Origin: Gracilimonas sp.
GTDB taxonomy: Bacteria > Bacteroidota > Rhodothermia > Balneolales > Balneolaceae
Reading direction: 5' to 3'
Length of the DNA: 64,000 nucleotides
Assembly (NCBI RefSeq): GCF_040218225.1
Contig: NZ_JAVJQO010000008.1
Location: 62,001 to 126,000 of the forward strand
The position numbers were made by a program, and so were the translations under genes. Each line of letters opens with the position of its first letter. The stretch's first letter is position 1. Shown here piece by piece: positions 45,373-54,491 of this stretch. A model generated the notes under the pieces. It did no database searches, was not told the DNA's origin, and worked only from the letters and a program-made list of their open reading frames with translations.

Positions 45373-46605
45373 ATGTCGGCAATAAAGAGACGGAAATCAA
45401 TACAGGTAATGGTAGGTCACGTTCCCGTTGGAGGTGGCGCGCCTATTGTGGTTCAGTCAATGACGAATACCGATACAGCAGATATTGATGAAACGGCAGA
45501 TCAAATTGAACACCTGCACCGGGCCGGTTCAGAGCTTGTTCGCATTACCGTAAATAATGATGCTGCTGCGAAAGCGGTTCCCCACATCAAAGAAAAACTG
45601 ATGAAGAGGGGAGTAACGGTGCCCATCATAGGTGATTTTCATTATAACGGTCATAAACTGTTAACTCAGTATCCGGATATGGCTGAGTCTTTGGCTAAGT
45701 TTCGGATTAATCCGGGAAATACGGGCACTAAAACCCGCGATGAAAATTTTGCTACTATTGTGGAGCAGGCTATCCGGTACGACAAACCAGTGAGAATAGG
45801 TGTAAACTGGGGATCACTCGATCAACAGCTCCTTGCTGATAAGATGGATGCCAATAACGAGCTGCCAAAGCCGAAGTCCGCAAAAGAAGTCATGCTTGAT
45901 ACCATGGTAGAAAGCGCCAAACGTTCTTCCAAACTGGCGGAGGATGTCGGGCTTGCTTCTGACAAGATTATCATTAGTTGTAAGATGTCGGGTGTACAGG
46001 ATGTGGTTACAGTATATGAACGTATCGCCGAGGAAGTGGATTATCCGTTGCATGTAGGCCTTACCGAAGCTGGAATGGGAATGAAGGGAATGGTTGCCAG
46101 TGCCTCAGCACTTTCCGTGATTCTGCAACAGGGCATAGGTGACACCATTCGTGTTTCACTAACTCCTCAACCCGGGGCAGATCGGGCGCTGGAGGTACAG
46201 GTAGCTCAGCAAATACTACAATCCCTGAAAATCAGAAATTTCATTCCACAGGTAACCTCTTGTCCGGGTTGTGGGAGAACCAAAAGTACCTACTTTCAGG
46301 AGCTGGCAGAAGAAATACAGGATTACATTGTAGAGTCGATGCCGGTTTGGAGAAAAGCATATCCGGGAGTCGAGGAAATGGATGTTGCTGTGATGGGATG
46401 CGTGGTGAATGGCCCGGGAGAATCCAGGAATGCTAATATTGGAATTTCACTACCCGGAACTTTCGAAGAGCCCAAGGCTCCGGTTTACATAGATGGTGAA
46501 CATTCTACTACGCTGAGAGGCGACAATATAGGTCAGGAATTCCGTTATATTTTAGACAATTATATCCGGGATAGATATGGAAAAAAGAAACCGGTTAAGT
46601 CATAA
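45373..46605 (+). CDS. ispG: 4-hydroxy-3-methylbut-2-en-1-yl diphosphate synthase (IspG/GcpE)
   Basis: 410 residues: N-terminal TIM barrel ([48 protein letters not shown]) and C-terminal iron-sulfur domain. The [4Fe-4S] ligands are visible as C297 and C300 in [10 protein letters not shown]343 in [11 protein letters not shown] and E350. It converts MEcPP to HMBPP in the MEP isoprenoid pathway. It is the short two-domain form, without the large central insertion found in many Bacteroidetes and plant IspG proteins. It lies 6 bp after a rhomboid gene and ends the run. Confidence 0.96.
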   Translation: MSAIKRRKSIQVMVGHVPVGGGAPIVVQSMTNTDTADIDETADQIEHLHRAGSELVRITVNNDAAAKAVPHIKEKLMKRGVTVPIIGDFHYNGHKLLTQYPDMAESLAKFRINPGNTGTKTRDENFATIVEQAIRYDKPVRIGVNWGSLDQQLLADKMDANNELPKPKSAKEVMLDTMVESAKRSSKLAEDVGLASDKIIISCKMSGVQDVVTVYERIAEEVDYPLHVGLTEAGMGMKGMVASASALSVILQQGIGDTIRVSLTPQPGADRALEVQVAQQILQSLKIRNFIPQVTSCPGCGRTKSTYFQELAEEIQDYIVESMPVWRKAYPGVEEMDVAVMGCVVNGPGESRNANIGISLPGTFEEPKAPVYIDGEHSTTLRGDNIGQEFRYILDNYIRDRYGKKKPVKS

Positions 46606-46807
46606 TTCGAAAAAAACCTGAAAGCACTTACATTCATTCTCAGAATTTTCAGAGCTAAAAAAACCGAAAATTTACATCGTCTTTCAAGCCGGAGCTTTTC
46701 TATAAATATCGGTTGAATTATCGGTACTGTTAAGTTTCTGTTAATTAATTACTAATTGTAATTGATTGATGGGGATTCTTCTCTTGCCATGTCTTCTGTA
46801 CAAAAGG

Positions 46808-46828
46808 AGTGTTTTTTGAAAAAACACT
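46808..46828. repeat. Palindrome upstream of the starch locus
   Basis: AGTGTTTTTT-G-AAAAAACACT has perfect ten-base arms around a single base, and lies 8 bp before the LacI-type operator. It could be a second protein-binding site or a terminator-like hairpin for read-through from ispG. Confidence 0.55.
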
Positions 46829-46836
46829 TGGAAATT

Positions 46837-46850
46837 TGTAAGCGCTTACA
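46837..46850. promoter_or_regulatory. LacI-family operator in front of the starch locus
   Basis: TGTAAGCGCTTACA is a perfect 14-bp palindrome with the central CG typical of LacI/GalR-family operators. It overlaps GAAATTTG, a degenerate -7 element, and sits 41 bp before the TonB receptor ATG, where a bound repressor would block initiation. The likely regulator is the LacI protein encoded at 57708. Confidence 0.75.
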
Positions 46851-46891
46851 TTAAATTACTTGGAAGAACCGGAATAAATAATGTTGGATTA

Positions 46892-49558
46892 ATGCGCTAT
46901 CTCTTCATACTCTTTTTTAGCCTTATTACCGCGACCGCCTTTGCTCAATATGGAAAAATTCGTGGTATTGTAACAGATTCTGAAACCGGTGAAACAATTA
47001 TTGGAGCTAGTGTCATAATTGAGGGAACTACCAAGGGAGATGCTACCGATGTAAATGGCGAATATATTATTACCGGTGTGGAGTCTGGAAGTTATACTTT
47101 GCTGGTGTCATATATTGGGTATAGTCAAACGGTTGTTCAGGATGTGCGTGTTTCTATTGATTTGACCACAGAAATTAATGTAGAACTCCGTGCCGAAGTG
47201 CTGGAAGGTGAAGAGGTGACCGTAACGGCTGGTCGTGAATTGATCAGGAAGGATGTGACAGCCAGTTTATCTTCGGTTACCAGTGAGCAAATTGAGGCGA
47301 TTCCGGTCGAAAACTTTTCAGAAGTTGTAGAATTACAGGCCGGGGTAGTTGACGGACACTTCAGGGGAGGACGTACAGGAGAAGTTGGGTATTGGGTTGA
47401 TGGAGTCCCGGTTACGGATGTATTTGATGGAAGTCTTTCAGCCGGGGTTGAGAACAGTTCCGTTAAAGAAGTTCAGGTAGTTACCGGGGCTTTTAATGCT
47501 GAGTACGGACAAGCCATGAGTGGTATCGTCAATATTGTAACCAAGGACGGAAGCAATAATTTCACGGGTTCTGTGAATACATTTTTAGGTGATTATGCTT
47601 CAACCCGAACCGACCTGTTCAGAGGTATAAGCCAGATTAGTCCGGTCGCAGTTCGTAATTTTGAGGTGAGTCTTGATGGCCCAATCATTAAAGACAAACT
47701 CTTCTTTTTCGCAAGTGGACGGTATTTTGGTAACGACGGTTGGTTTTCTGGGCGCGAAGTCTTTGATTATAATGATGTAGGTATCAACTCATTAGGTCAG
47801 CTTGGGCTGGTTGATACATTAGGATCAGGCGATTCATCTCTGGTTAACATGAATCCATATGAAAAGTTAAATGGCCAGGTGAAGTTGACCTGGCGTCCGT
47901 TATCCGGGGTTAAGATCTCAGCTAATGGTATTTTTGGAGGTGAAGAATTTCAAAACTACAATCATTCAGCCCAGTTCATGCCGCAGTTTTCCCGTGAGGA
48001 ATTCACCAGAAACTACAGTGCTTATTTAAAAGGGACTCACACCCTTTCAAGTAATACCTATTACGATGTAAGTGTGTCTAATACCTATAAAAAATATGAA
48101 TCATATCTTTTCGAAGACCCTTACGATTCCAGGTATTTGCCCAATGACTATGCAGGCTTCAGGGCAAGTAATATTACTTCCAATTTTATTATCGGAGGGA
48201 CTGATAATGGAAGAACAACCCGCGAGACAAGCACGATCATTGGGAAATTTGATATTACCAGCCAGGTAAATAGTGCAAACCAAATTAAAACCGGGGTTGA
48301 GTACCGGTATCATTCACTTAAGTTCAGCGACAAAACTTCGATTGTAAACAGTCCGAATGGAGGAGTAGACACCCTTTTTGTGAACTCCGCTTATGATGTA
48401 AATCCGATAGAAATTTCAGGATATATTCAGGATAAGGTTGAGATAGGAAGCCTGATTATCAACGCTGGTGTTCGTTTTGATTATTTCGATTCAAACTTTA
48501 AAGTATTTACTGATCCAACTGATCCTGATGTAGTATTTGAGGAACAACGTCCTGATAATGAAGATCTCGTTTTTGAGCCTTCAGAACCTACATGGCAGTT
48601 TAGTCCGAGATTAGGAGTTGCGTTTCCAATTTCTGAAACAGGAGCATTACACTTTTCTTACGGCCACTTTTTCCAGATTCCGAATTTTAGCTTGCTATAT
48701 CAAAACCCGTTTTTCCGTCTTGGCAGTGGCTCAGGTTTAATTGGATTGCTTGGCAATGCCAACCTCAAACCTCAAAAAACAATTAATGGTGAGTTGGGCT
48801 ACAAGCAGGAGCTGAGCAGGACTTCAGCGGTAGAAGTGACGGCATTCTTTAGAGATATAAGGAATCTTGCGGGTACGGCAACCGACCCTACGGTAGTAGA
48901 TGGAACATCCGTTCGTTATGGCATCGTTAAAAATTCTGATTTTGGATTTATAAAAGGGGTCGTGCTAACATTTGATCAAGGGTTCTCTAATGGCCTGTTC
49001 TTTACTGCCGACTATACCTTCCAGATTGCAAAAGGGAATGCATCTGACCCTTCGCAAGCTTACAATGCAGCCGCTGCTAAAACAGAGCTTGAAAAACGAA
49101 TTGTACCTTTGGATTGGGATCAGTTACATACTGTTAACCTGACAGCCAACTACACCTCAACAACAGGGTGGGGTTTTGGCGCTATTTTTAATGCCGGTTC
49201 CGGTTTCCCGTATACTCCCGATTACACACTCCGTACCGGGACTACTCCACCTTCTGTAAACCCTTTGAACAGTCAGCGACGTCCGGCAAAGTATAATCTG
49301 GACCTGAACCTTACCAAAAATATTTCGATGGGCAATGATCAAAGGCTGCAAGTTTATGCCAAGATCGACAATGTGCTCGATACCGGTAACGAGCAGGGTG
49401 TTTTTTCTGATACCGGAACAGCCGAATACTCACTATACAGAAATGAAGACCTGAAGACATTCAGAGGAGATATCAGGTATCTGAATGAGAATTACAACCG
49501 TCCTGATTTTTACAACGAGCCGCGACGAGTGGTTTTTGGAGTCCGATATAATTTTTAA
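46892..49558 (+). CDS. TonB-dependent receptor of the starch/maltodextrin locus
   Basis: 888 residues: signal peptide (MRYLFILFFSLITATAFAQ), CarboxypepD_reg-like domain (GKIRGIVTDSETGETIIGAS...), plug domain (LIRKDVTASLSSVTSEQIEAI, VDGVPVTDVFDGS, FNAEYGQAMSGIVNIVTKDG) and a large beta-barrel ending in RRVVFGVRYNF. It presumably imports maltodextrins with TonB energy. It differs from the usual SusC in length (about 100 residues shorter) and is not followed by SusD. A LacI-type operator precedes it and the next gene begins directly after its stop. Confidence 0.88.
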   Translation: MRYLFILFFSLITATAFAQYGKIRGIVTDSETGETIIGASVIIEGTTKGDATDVNGEYIITGVESGSYTLLVSYIGYSQTVVQDVRVSIDLTTEINVELRAEVLEGEEVTVTAGRELIRKDVTASLSSVTSEQIEAIPVENFSEVVELQAGVVDGHFRGGRTGEVGYWVDGVPVTDVFDGSLSAGVENSSVKEVQVVTGAFNAEYGQAMSGIVNIVTKDGSNNFTGSVNTFLGDYASTRTDLFRGISQISPVAVRNFEVSLDGPIIKDKLFFFASGRYFGNDGWFSGREVFDYNDVGINSLGQLGLVDTLGSGDSSLVNMNPYEKLNGQVKLTWRPLSGVKISANGIFGGEEFQNYNHSAQFMPQFSREEFTRNYSAYLKGTHTLSSNTYYDVSVSNTYKKYESYLFEDPYDSRYLPNDYAGFRASNITSNFIIGGTDNGRTTRETSTIIGKFDITSQVNSANQIKTGVEYRYHSLKFSDKTSIVNSPNGGVDTLFVNSAYDVNPIEISGYIQDKVEIGSLIINAGVRFDYFDSNFKVFTDPTDPDVVFEEQRPDNEDLVFEPSEPTWQFSPRLGVAFPISETGALHFSYGHFFQIPNFSLLYQNPFFRLGSGSGLIGLLGNANLKPQKTINGELGYKQELSRTSAVEVTAFFRDIRNLAGTATDPTVVDGTSVRYGIVKNSDFGFIKGVVLTFDQGFSNGLFFTADYTFQIAKGNASDPSQAYNAAAAKTELEKRIVPLDWDQLHTVNLTANYTSTTGWGFGAIFNAGSGFPYTPDYTLRTGTTPPSVNPLNSQRRPAKYNLDLNLTKNISMGNDQRLQVYAKIDNVLDTGNEQGVFSDTGTAEYSLYRNEDLKTFRGDIRYLNENYNRPDFYNEPRRVVFGVRYNF

Positions 49559-49597
49559 TTGAATACCAATATGCATCTGTTTGATACTCAAAAAAGC

Positions 49598-52500
49598 ATG
49601 AAAAAACTTACATCCAGCTTAGTCGTCTTGTTTGCCGTTCTGTTTTTTGTGCAGGATTATGCAACTGCTCAAAACGTGCCCAATTTCCTCAAAGATCCAC
49701 AATATCGGTCAAGCAGGGAATATAGAAAAAGTGCGGAGTCTGATGGTAACCGTGTGTGGATTACCTTTCACAATACAGGATATCTAGCTGGTGTGGGTGA
49801 AATTCGGGGGCAATGGCCACGGGGTTCTGATGTAAACTATATTGGGGATGTATCTCCGGTCATTTCACTTGAAATACCGGTAGATACGAACGGTGATGGT
49901 CAGCCTGATTCTCTTGTACAGCATTCGGTGACTAATTTTGGTGATAGAGCAGGGCAAAGTATACGTCCCGGACAGACCCAATTCTGGGGCTTTGAGCCTA
50001 TGGGTGGTTTTGCTAACAATGATGGTGATAATGATCGTCCGGCTATTAGTGTGGATGAATCTACCTGGCCAAACAGATGGCCTGACCAACCTACGTGGGT
50101 AGCTCCGGATGGGAGTCCTGAGTGGAATGGGTTCTTTGGGCGGGGTATTCAAAATGCGGATTTTGAAACCTATTTCTGGACCGACGATCACAATGATAAG
50201 TTTATGAATGATCTGGCTAGTCAGGGTGAGATATCACCGTTTGAGCCAGACAGTACAGATCCTTCCAGAGATGGTCAGGGGTTGGCTATGAGTGTCAGAG
50301 GACTTCAGTGGTCCCAGTTCCTGGCCCAGGATGCGATGTTCTATATCTATGAATTAACCAATACCAGTACGACTACTTATCCCCGGGTTTCTGTTGGGTT
50401 AGTAGTTGGGACGGCAGCAGGGGAAAGTGCGGTATCAGGTACTGGTGATACGCAGGATGACCTTGCTTTCTTTGATCAGGCTAACCGAATCGTGTACTCA
50501 TGGGATGCCGATGGTACCAATGCTGATGGAAATGATGTAGGGTATGTAGGGTATGCATTCATGGAAAGTCCCGGTGACCCTGACGACGGCATTGATAACG
50601 ACGGAGACGGAGATCCGAATCAATTAAATATTGATGGCTTTCCTTATGTAGATCCATCCCTGGCAGGACAAGGCAATGTTTTCCAGCCACAGGACTTTCT
50701 TCCCCGAACGCTGAGCGAAGGTGACCCGATTATTCTGATTGACGAAGAAACCGGCGAACGCTCTTTTATCTTTCTGGGAAGTGGTACAACCACGGTTACT
50801 TCTCAGGGCATTGAGTATCAGCTCTCTCCGGGTATGACCCTCCAGGAAACGACAAAGCAAGTTCAGAACCGAACCGAGACGATCACTGTAACAGAGAAAA
50901 ACCTGCTTGACGAAGATTTGGATGGCCTGATTGATGAAGATGAGAAATTACACTTTGAGCGACGTCAGGAAAGAATTACAGGTGGAATTGAACTGTTACC
51001 GCCACTTTATTATAAGAATTACATCGGCTTTGCCGAAGATGTAGGGAATGGCTCGCCAACTCAACAAGATTCTATTAATCATGGGCTTCTGAACCCAATG
51101 ATTGATGAATCAGGGTCCGATGGAATTGATAACGATGGTGACTGGAATCCACTTACCGACGACGTAGGTGCTGATGGTGTATCCGGAACAGGGGATGCCG
51201 GAGAAGGAAATGGCGTTCCTGATATTGGTGAGCCCAATTTTGAAAACCTTGATGTGGATGAAACCGATCAGGTTGGTCTTTCCAGCTTCTATTATTTTAC
51301 TCCTCCGGGCGCTGTTCGTTTGAATGATGACCCACAAGTCTGGGATGCTATGTCTCCCGGTTTCTTTACCCCAAATAACCAGCTTAATGAAGACCGTCAG
51401 GCCGGTGGTGTAGATGGAGACTTTATCTTTAGCTCAGGTTATTTCAGGCTCGAGCCGGGAGAGACCATTCGCTTCTCACTCGCATTAGTATTTGGTGAAG
51501 ATCTCGCAAATATCACCAATAATGTTCGAACTATTCAGGAGATCTATAACAGGAACTACAACTTTGCACGCCCTCCTGAGAAGCCAACCCTTAAAGCAGC
51601 AGTGGGAGATGAGAAAGTGACCCTGTACTGGAATAGCATCGCTGAAGAAAGCATTGATCCGATTTTAGGGCAGGATTTTGAAGGATATAAAATATTCAAA
51701 AGTACAGATCCCAACTTTCTGGACCCGGGCAGAATTACCGATGCCTTTGGAAACGATGCACTTTTGGAACCAATAGCCCAGTTTGATCTTGATAACGGAA
51801 TAAGGGGGTTATGGCAGGCAGCTGAAGATACTTCAACCGGTCAAAACGATCCTTCCTATGTGTTCAACCCTGACCTTGCCGATCGGGTGCGCGGGGTTCC
51901 ATTTTATTTAGGTAATGATACCGGACTCAGGCATTCTTTCGTTGATACCAATGTGGTAAATGGGCAAACCTACTACTATGCCCTTGCTGCATACGATCGT
52001 GGAAGCATAGATTTCTATCCGGCTGAGAATAATTTCTCGGTAACTATTCGTGATGACGGCTCAACCATCACGGATATAAATGTGGTGGAGGTAGAACCTA
52101 GCACTCCTGTTCTGGGATATCAGGCTGGTTCTATTGTTGGCGATGTTGGTCACCCTGAGGGTAATGCTACCGGTGAGGTATTTGTGGAAGTGCTGGACCC
52201 TGTTTTCCTCAAAGAAAATGCGCAATATGAAGTGCAGTTCCCCGGGAATACGTTCCCTGCATCTACTTATTCTGTGATTAATGACGGAGATATTATTCTT
52301 TCAGATATACCACTTTCAGACGCAGAATCGAATATTTTTGATGGTATGAGACTGGCATTCCAGAATGATGAAACCCGTGTAAACAGCGACGAGTCTGGCT
52401 GGGCTGATGGAGATTCATTAAAGATTGACGTGCTGGTTCGTGAAGGTATTCTAAGTAACAGTCCGTTTTGGCAATTTGAAGCACTTGATGCTCCATACGA

Positions 52501-53263
52501 CTATAGTATTGAGTTTTTCGATCAAGCGGTAGCTACTTCAATTGACACCACTAATGGTACAGGTCAAAACGCTCCTAACACAACATCGACACCTGTCAAT
52601 TTTAAAATTACTAATAGCGTAACTGGACAAGAAGTGCCATTTGCTCTCGATCAAACAAACTTTAGAGCTAATAATGAATTTGAAAATGGTGCTTCTTATA
52701 GTGAGTTAGGTGATTATGAGTATATATATATATACGATAGCTTTGGAGATTCCCTGAGTCCGGTCTTTGAATTCAGGATTGTATATGAGACAGTGCTTGG
52801 ACAGGGCCGGGTGCCTACTGGTGAATTGCCGGAAGCCGGTGATGTCTATGAGATAAAAACGTACAAGTCTTTTGGTTCCAGCGATACATACTCTTTTACA
52901 ACCAAATCATCAAATGTGGATAACGAAACCGCCAAAGACCAGCTAGATGAGGTAAGGGTTGTACCGAATCCATATGTGAGCGCAGCCAGCTGGGAAGGAA
53001 AACTACCACCGACTATTACCAGTGGCCGAGGCGAACGCAAAATTATGTTTCAGAATGTGCCGGCAGGGTCAACGATCAGGATCTTTACTGTTCGTGGAGA
53101 ACTGGTACGCGAACTTAATCATGACGATTCCATAGACCGAGGAGTAGTAGAATGGGATTTACGAACAAGAGAAAATCTTGATGTAGCGTATGGAGTTTAC
53201 TATTACCACCTGAAAGCTCCGGGCGTAGGTACTAAAACAGGAAAAATTGCACTTATTAAATAA
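49598..53263 (+). CDS. Giant secreted protein with Asp-rich loops, FnIII domain and T9SS-like tail
   Basis: 1221 residues from the ATG at 49598, chosen because the signal peptide (MKKLTSSLVVLFAVLFFVQD...) begins there; upstream in-frame TTG/ATG codons are possible. Asp/Asn-rich calcium-loop-like segments recur (DDGIDNDGDGDPNQLNIDG, DEDLDGLIDEDE, SDGIDNDGDWNP). An FnIII domain (about 660-820, PEKPTLKAAVGDEKVTLYWN ... QTYYYALAAYDRG) is followed by beta-rich regions. The C-terminus (VRVVPNPYVSAASWEGK ... GVYYYHLKAPG ... GKIALIK) is a divergent sorting tail. Its place between a TonB receptor and a PorV-like barrel suggests a surface lid or ligand-capturing component instead of SusD. No enzyme motif is seen. 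Confidence 0.75.
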   Translation: MKKLTSSLVVLFAVLFFVQDYATAQNVPNFLKDPQYRSSREYRKSAESDGNRVWITFHNTGYLAGVGEIRGQWPRGSDVNYIGDVSPVISLEIPVDTNGDGQPDSLVQHSVTNFGDRAGQSIRPGQTQFWGFEPMGGFANNDGDNDRPAISVDESTWPNRWPDQPTWVAPDGSPEWNGFFGRGIQNADFETYFWTDDHNDKFMNDLASQGEISPFEPDSTDPSRDGQGLAMSVRGLQWSQFLAQDAMFYIYELTNTSTTTYPRVSVGLVVGTAAGESAVSGTGDTQDDLAFFDQANRIVYSWDADGTNADGNDVGYVGYAFMESPGDPDDGIDNDGDGDPNQLNIDGFPYVDPSLAGQGNVFQPQDFLPRTLSEGDPIILIDEETGERSFIFLGSGTTTVTSQGIEYQLSPGMTLQETTKQVQNRTETITVTEKNLLDEDLDGLIDEDEKLHFERRQERITGGIELLPPLYYKNYIGFAEDVGNGSPTQQDSINHGLLNPMIDESGSDGIDNDGDWNPLTDDVGADGVSGTGDAGEGNGVPDIGEPNFENLDVDETDQVGLSSFYYFTPPGAVRLNDDPQVWDAMSPGFFTPNNQLNEDRQAGGVDGDFIFSSGYFRLEPGETIRFSLALVFGEDLANITNNVRTIQEIYNRNYNFARPPEKPTLKAAVGDEKVTLYWNSIAEESIDPILGQDFEGYKIFKSTDPNFLDPGRITDAFGNDALLEPIAQFDLDNGIRGLWQAAEDTSTGQNDPSYVFNPDLADRVRGVPFYLGNDTGLRHSFVDTNVVNGQTYYYALAAYDRGSIDFYPAENNFSVTIRDDGSTITDINVVEVEPSTPVLGYQAGSIVGDVGHPEGNATGEVFVEVLDPVFLKENAQYEVQFPGNTFPASTYSVINDGDIILSDIPLSDAESNIFDGMRLAFQNDETRVNSDESGWADGDSLKIDVLVREGILSNSPFWQFEALDAPYDYSIEFFDQAVATSIDTTNGTGQNAPNTTSTPVNFKITNSVTGQEVPFALDQTNFRANNEFENGASYSELGDYEYIYIYDSFGDSLSPVFEFRIVYETVLGQGRVPTGELPEAGDVYEIKTYKSFGSSDTYSFTTKSSNVDNETAKDQLDEVRVVPNPYVSAASWEGKLPPTITSGRGERKIMFQNVPAGSTIRIFTVRGELVRELNHDDSIDRGVVEWDLRTRENLDVAYGVYYYHLKAPGVGTKTGKIALIK

Positions 53264-53277
53264 TGAAAGGTCAAACA

Positions 53278-54303
53278 ATGAACATAGTTAAGGCAGTCAA
53301 GTACTGTTTGTTGTTAGCAACCAGCATGGTTTTAACAACAAATGTGCAGGCACAAGATAAAGTTGGAACTACATCAGCTGCGTTTTTGAGCATTTCTTCT
53401 GGTGCCAGAGCTAGTGCAATGGGAGGAGCTTATGTAGCTATTGCTAACGATGGAAGCGCCATGTTTTGGAATCCTGCCGGCATGGCTCAGCTTGAAAGCA
53501 ACACCGTTACTTTTTCGAATATGAACTGGTTTCTGGATTCCCAGATTCAGGATGCTTCGGTAGTTATTCATGGGGGAGATATTGGAAACTTTGCCCTTTC
53601 CGTGCGTGCTATTGATCATGGTGAAATCGAAGTGAGAACCATTGATATACCCGAAGGTACCGGGGAAGTTTTTAGTCCGACCAATCTTGCAGTTGCGGTT
53701 TCCTATTCCCGGTTCATAACCGATCAGTTTTCTATAGGAGCAAATACAAAGTTTGTACAGGAAAAAATCTGGAATGAATCAGCAACCGGCTTCGCTGTTG
53801 ATCTTGGAGTTCTGTATCGAACAAGTTTTAAAAACCTGAGAATTGGGATGTCTATGACCAATTTCGGGAATGAAATGCAAATGACCGGAGATGACCTTCG
53901 CCAGCCTATTGATGTGGATGAAGGTATAAATGGTAATAACGATCGGAACGAAGGATACCTGGCAACCGACTCCTGGCCCATGCCACTATTATTTAAGGTT
54001 GGGGTTGCTATTGATGCTTTGGATATCGAGAGCCATAAAATAGAATTTGCGATCGACGCGAAGCACCCCAGTGATAATTCCGAAAGCTTAGATATTGGGA
54101 TTGAATATGGATTCAACGACATGGTTTTTTTCAGAGGAGGGTACCGGAGCTTCCTTTCCAGCCAAACGGAAGATCAAAGTATTACCGCTGGCTTCGGTTT
54201 GAAGTATGATTTTAATGGAATAGGGGCAAACTTTGGAGCCACTTATATGACTCATGAGTACCTGGAAGATCCTATTCTCTGGACATTACAAATTGATTTT
54301 TAA
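53278..54303 (+). CDS. PorV/PorQ-family outer-membrane barrel
   Basis: 341 residues from the ATG at 53278, which has AAAGG eight bases upstream; an ATG overlapping the previous stop (53263, TAATG) would add five residues. After the signal (...LTTNVQAQ), the FadL-like N-terminus FLSISSGARASAMGGAYVAIANDGSAMFWNPAG is the hallmark of PorV/PorQ and UPF0164 proteins. Antiparallel barrel strands follow to the terminal ...DPILWTLQIDF. PorV carries T9SS substrates to the attachment complex; a copy inside a polysaccharide locus suggests a dedicated partner for the sorted proteins around it. Confidence 0.82.
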   Translation: MNIVKAVKYCLLLATSMVLTTNVQAQDKVGTTSAAFLSISSGARASAMGGAYVAIANDGSAMFWNPAGMAQLESNTVTFSNMNWFLDSQIQDASVVIHGGDIGNFALSVRAIDHGEIEVRTIDIPEGTGEVFSPTNLAVAVSYSRFITDQFSIGANTKFVQEKIWNESATGFAVDLGVLYRTSFKNLRIGMSMTNFGNEMQMTGDDLRQPIDVDEGINGNNDRNEGYLATDSWPMPLLFKVGVAIDALDIESHKIEFAIDAKHPSDNSESLDIGIEYGFNDMVFFRGGYRSFLSSQTEDQSITAGFGLKYDFNGIGANFGATYMTHEYLEDPILWTLQIDF

Positions 54304-54491
54304 CAAGAAACAGAACAAGAATACACAACAATTTACTCACTCATATTTTGACAGAATAGTTATCAATATTTGCCTTTTCGAGTGCAGATATTAAAATCCT
54401 CAGGATTGACTATTTCTCAAAATTGGAACTAAATCCGTTATCGTTTTTAGCGATGACACAAAAATCAAAAGTTAAACTCAATGGAGAACAA

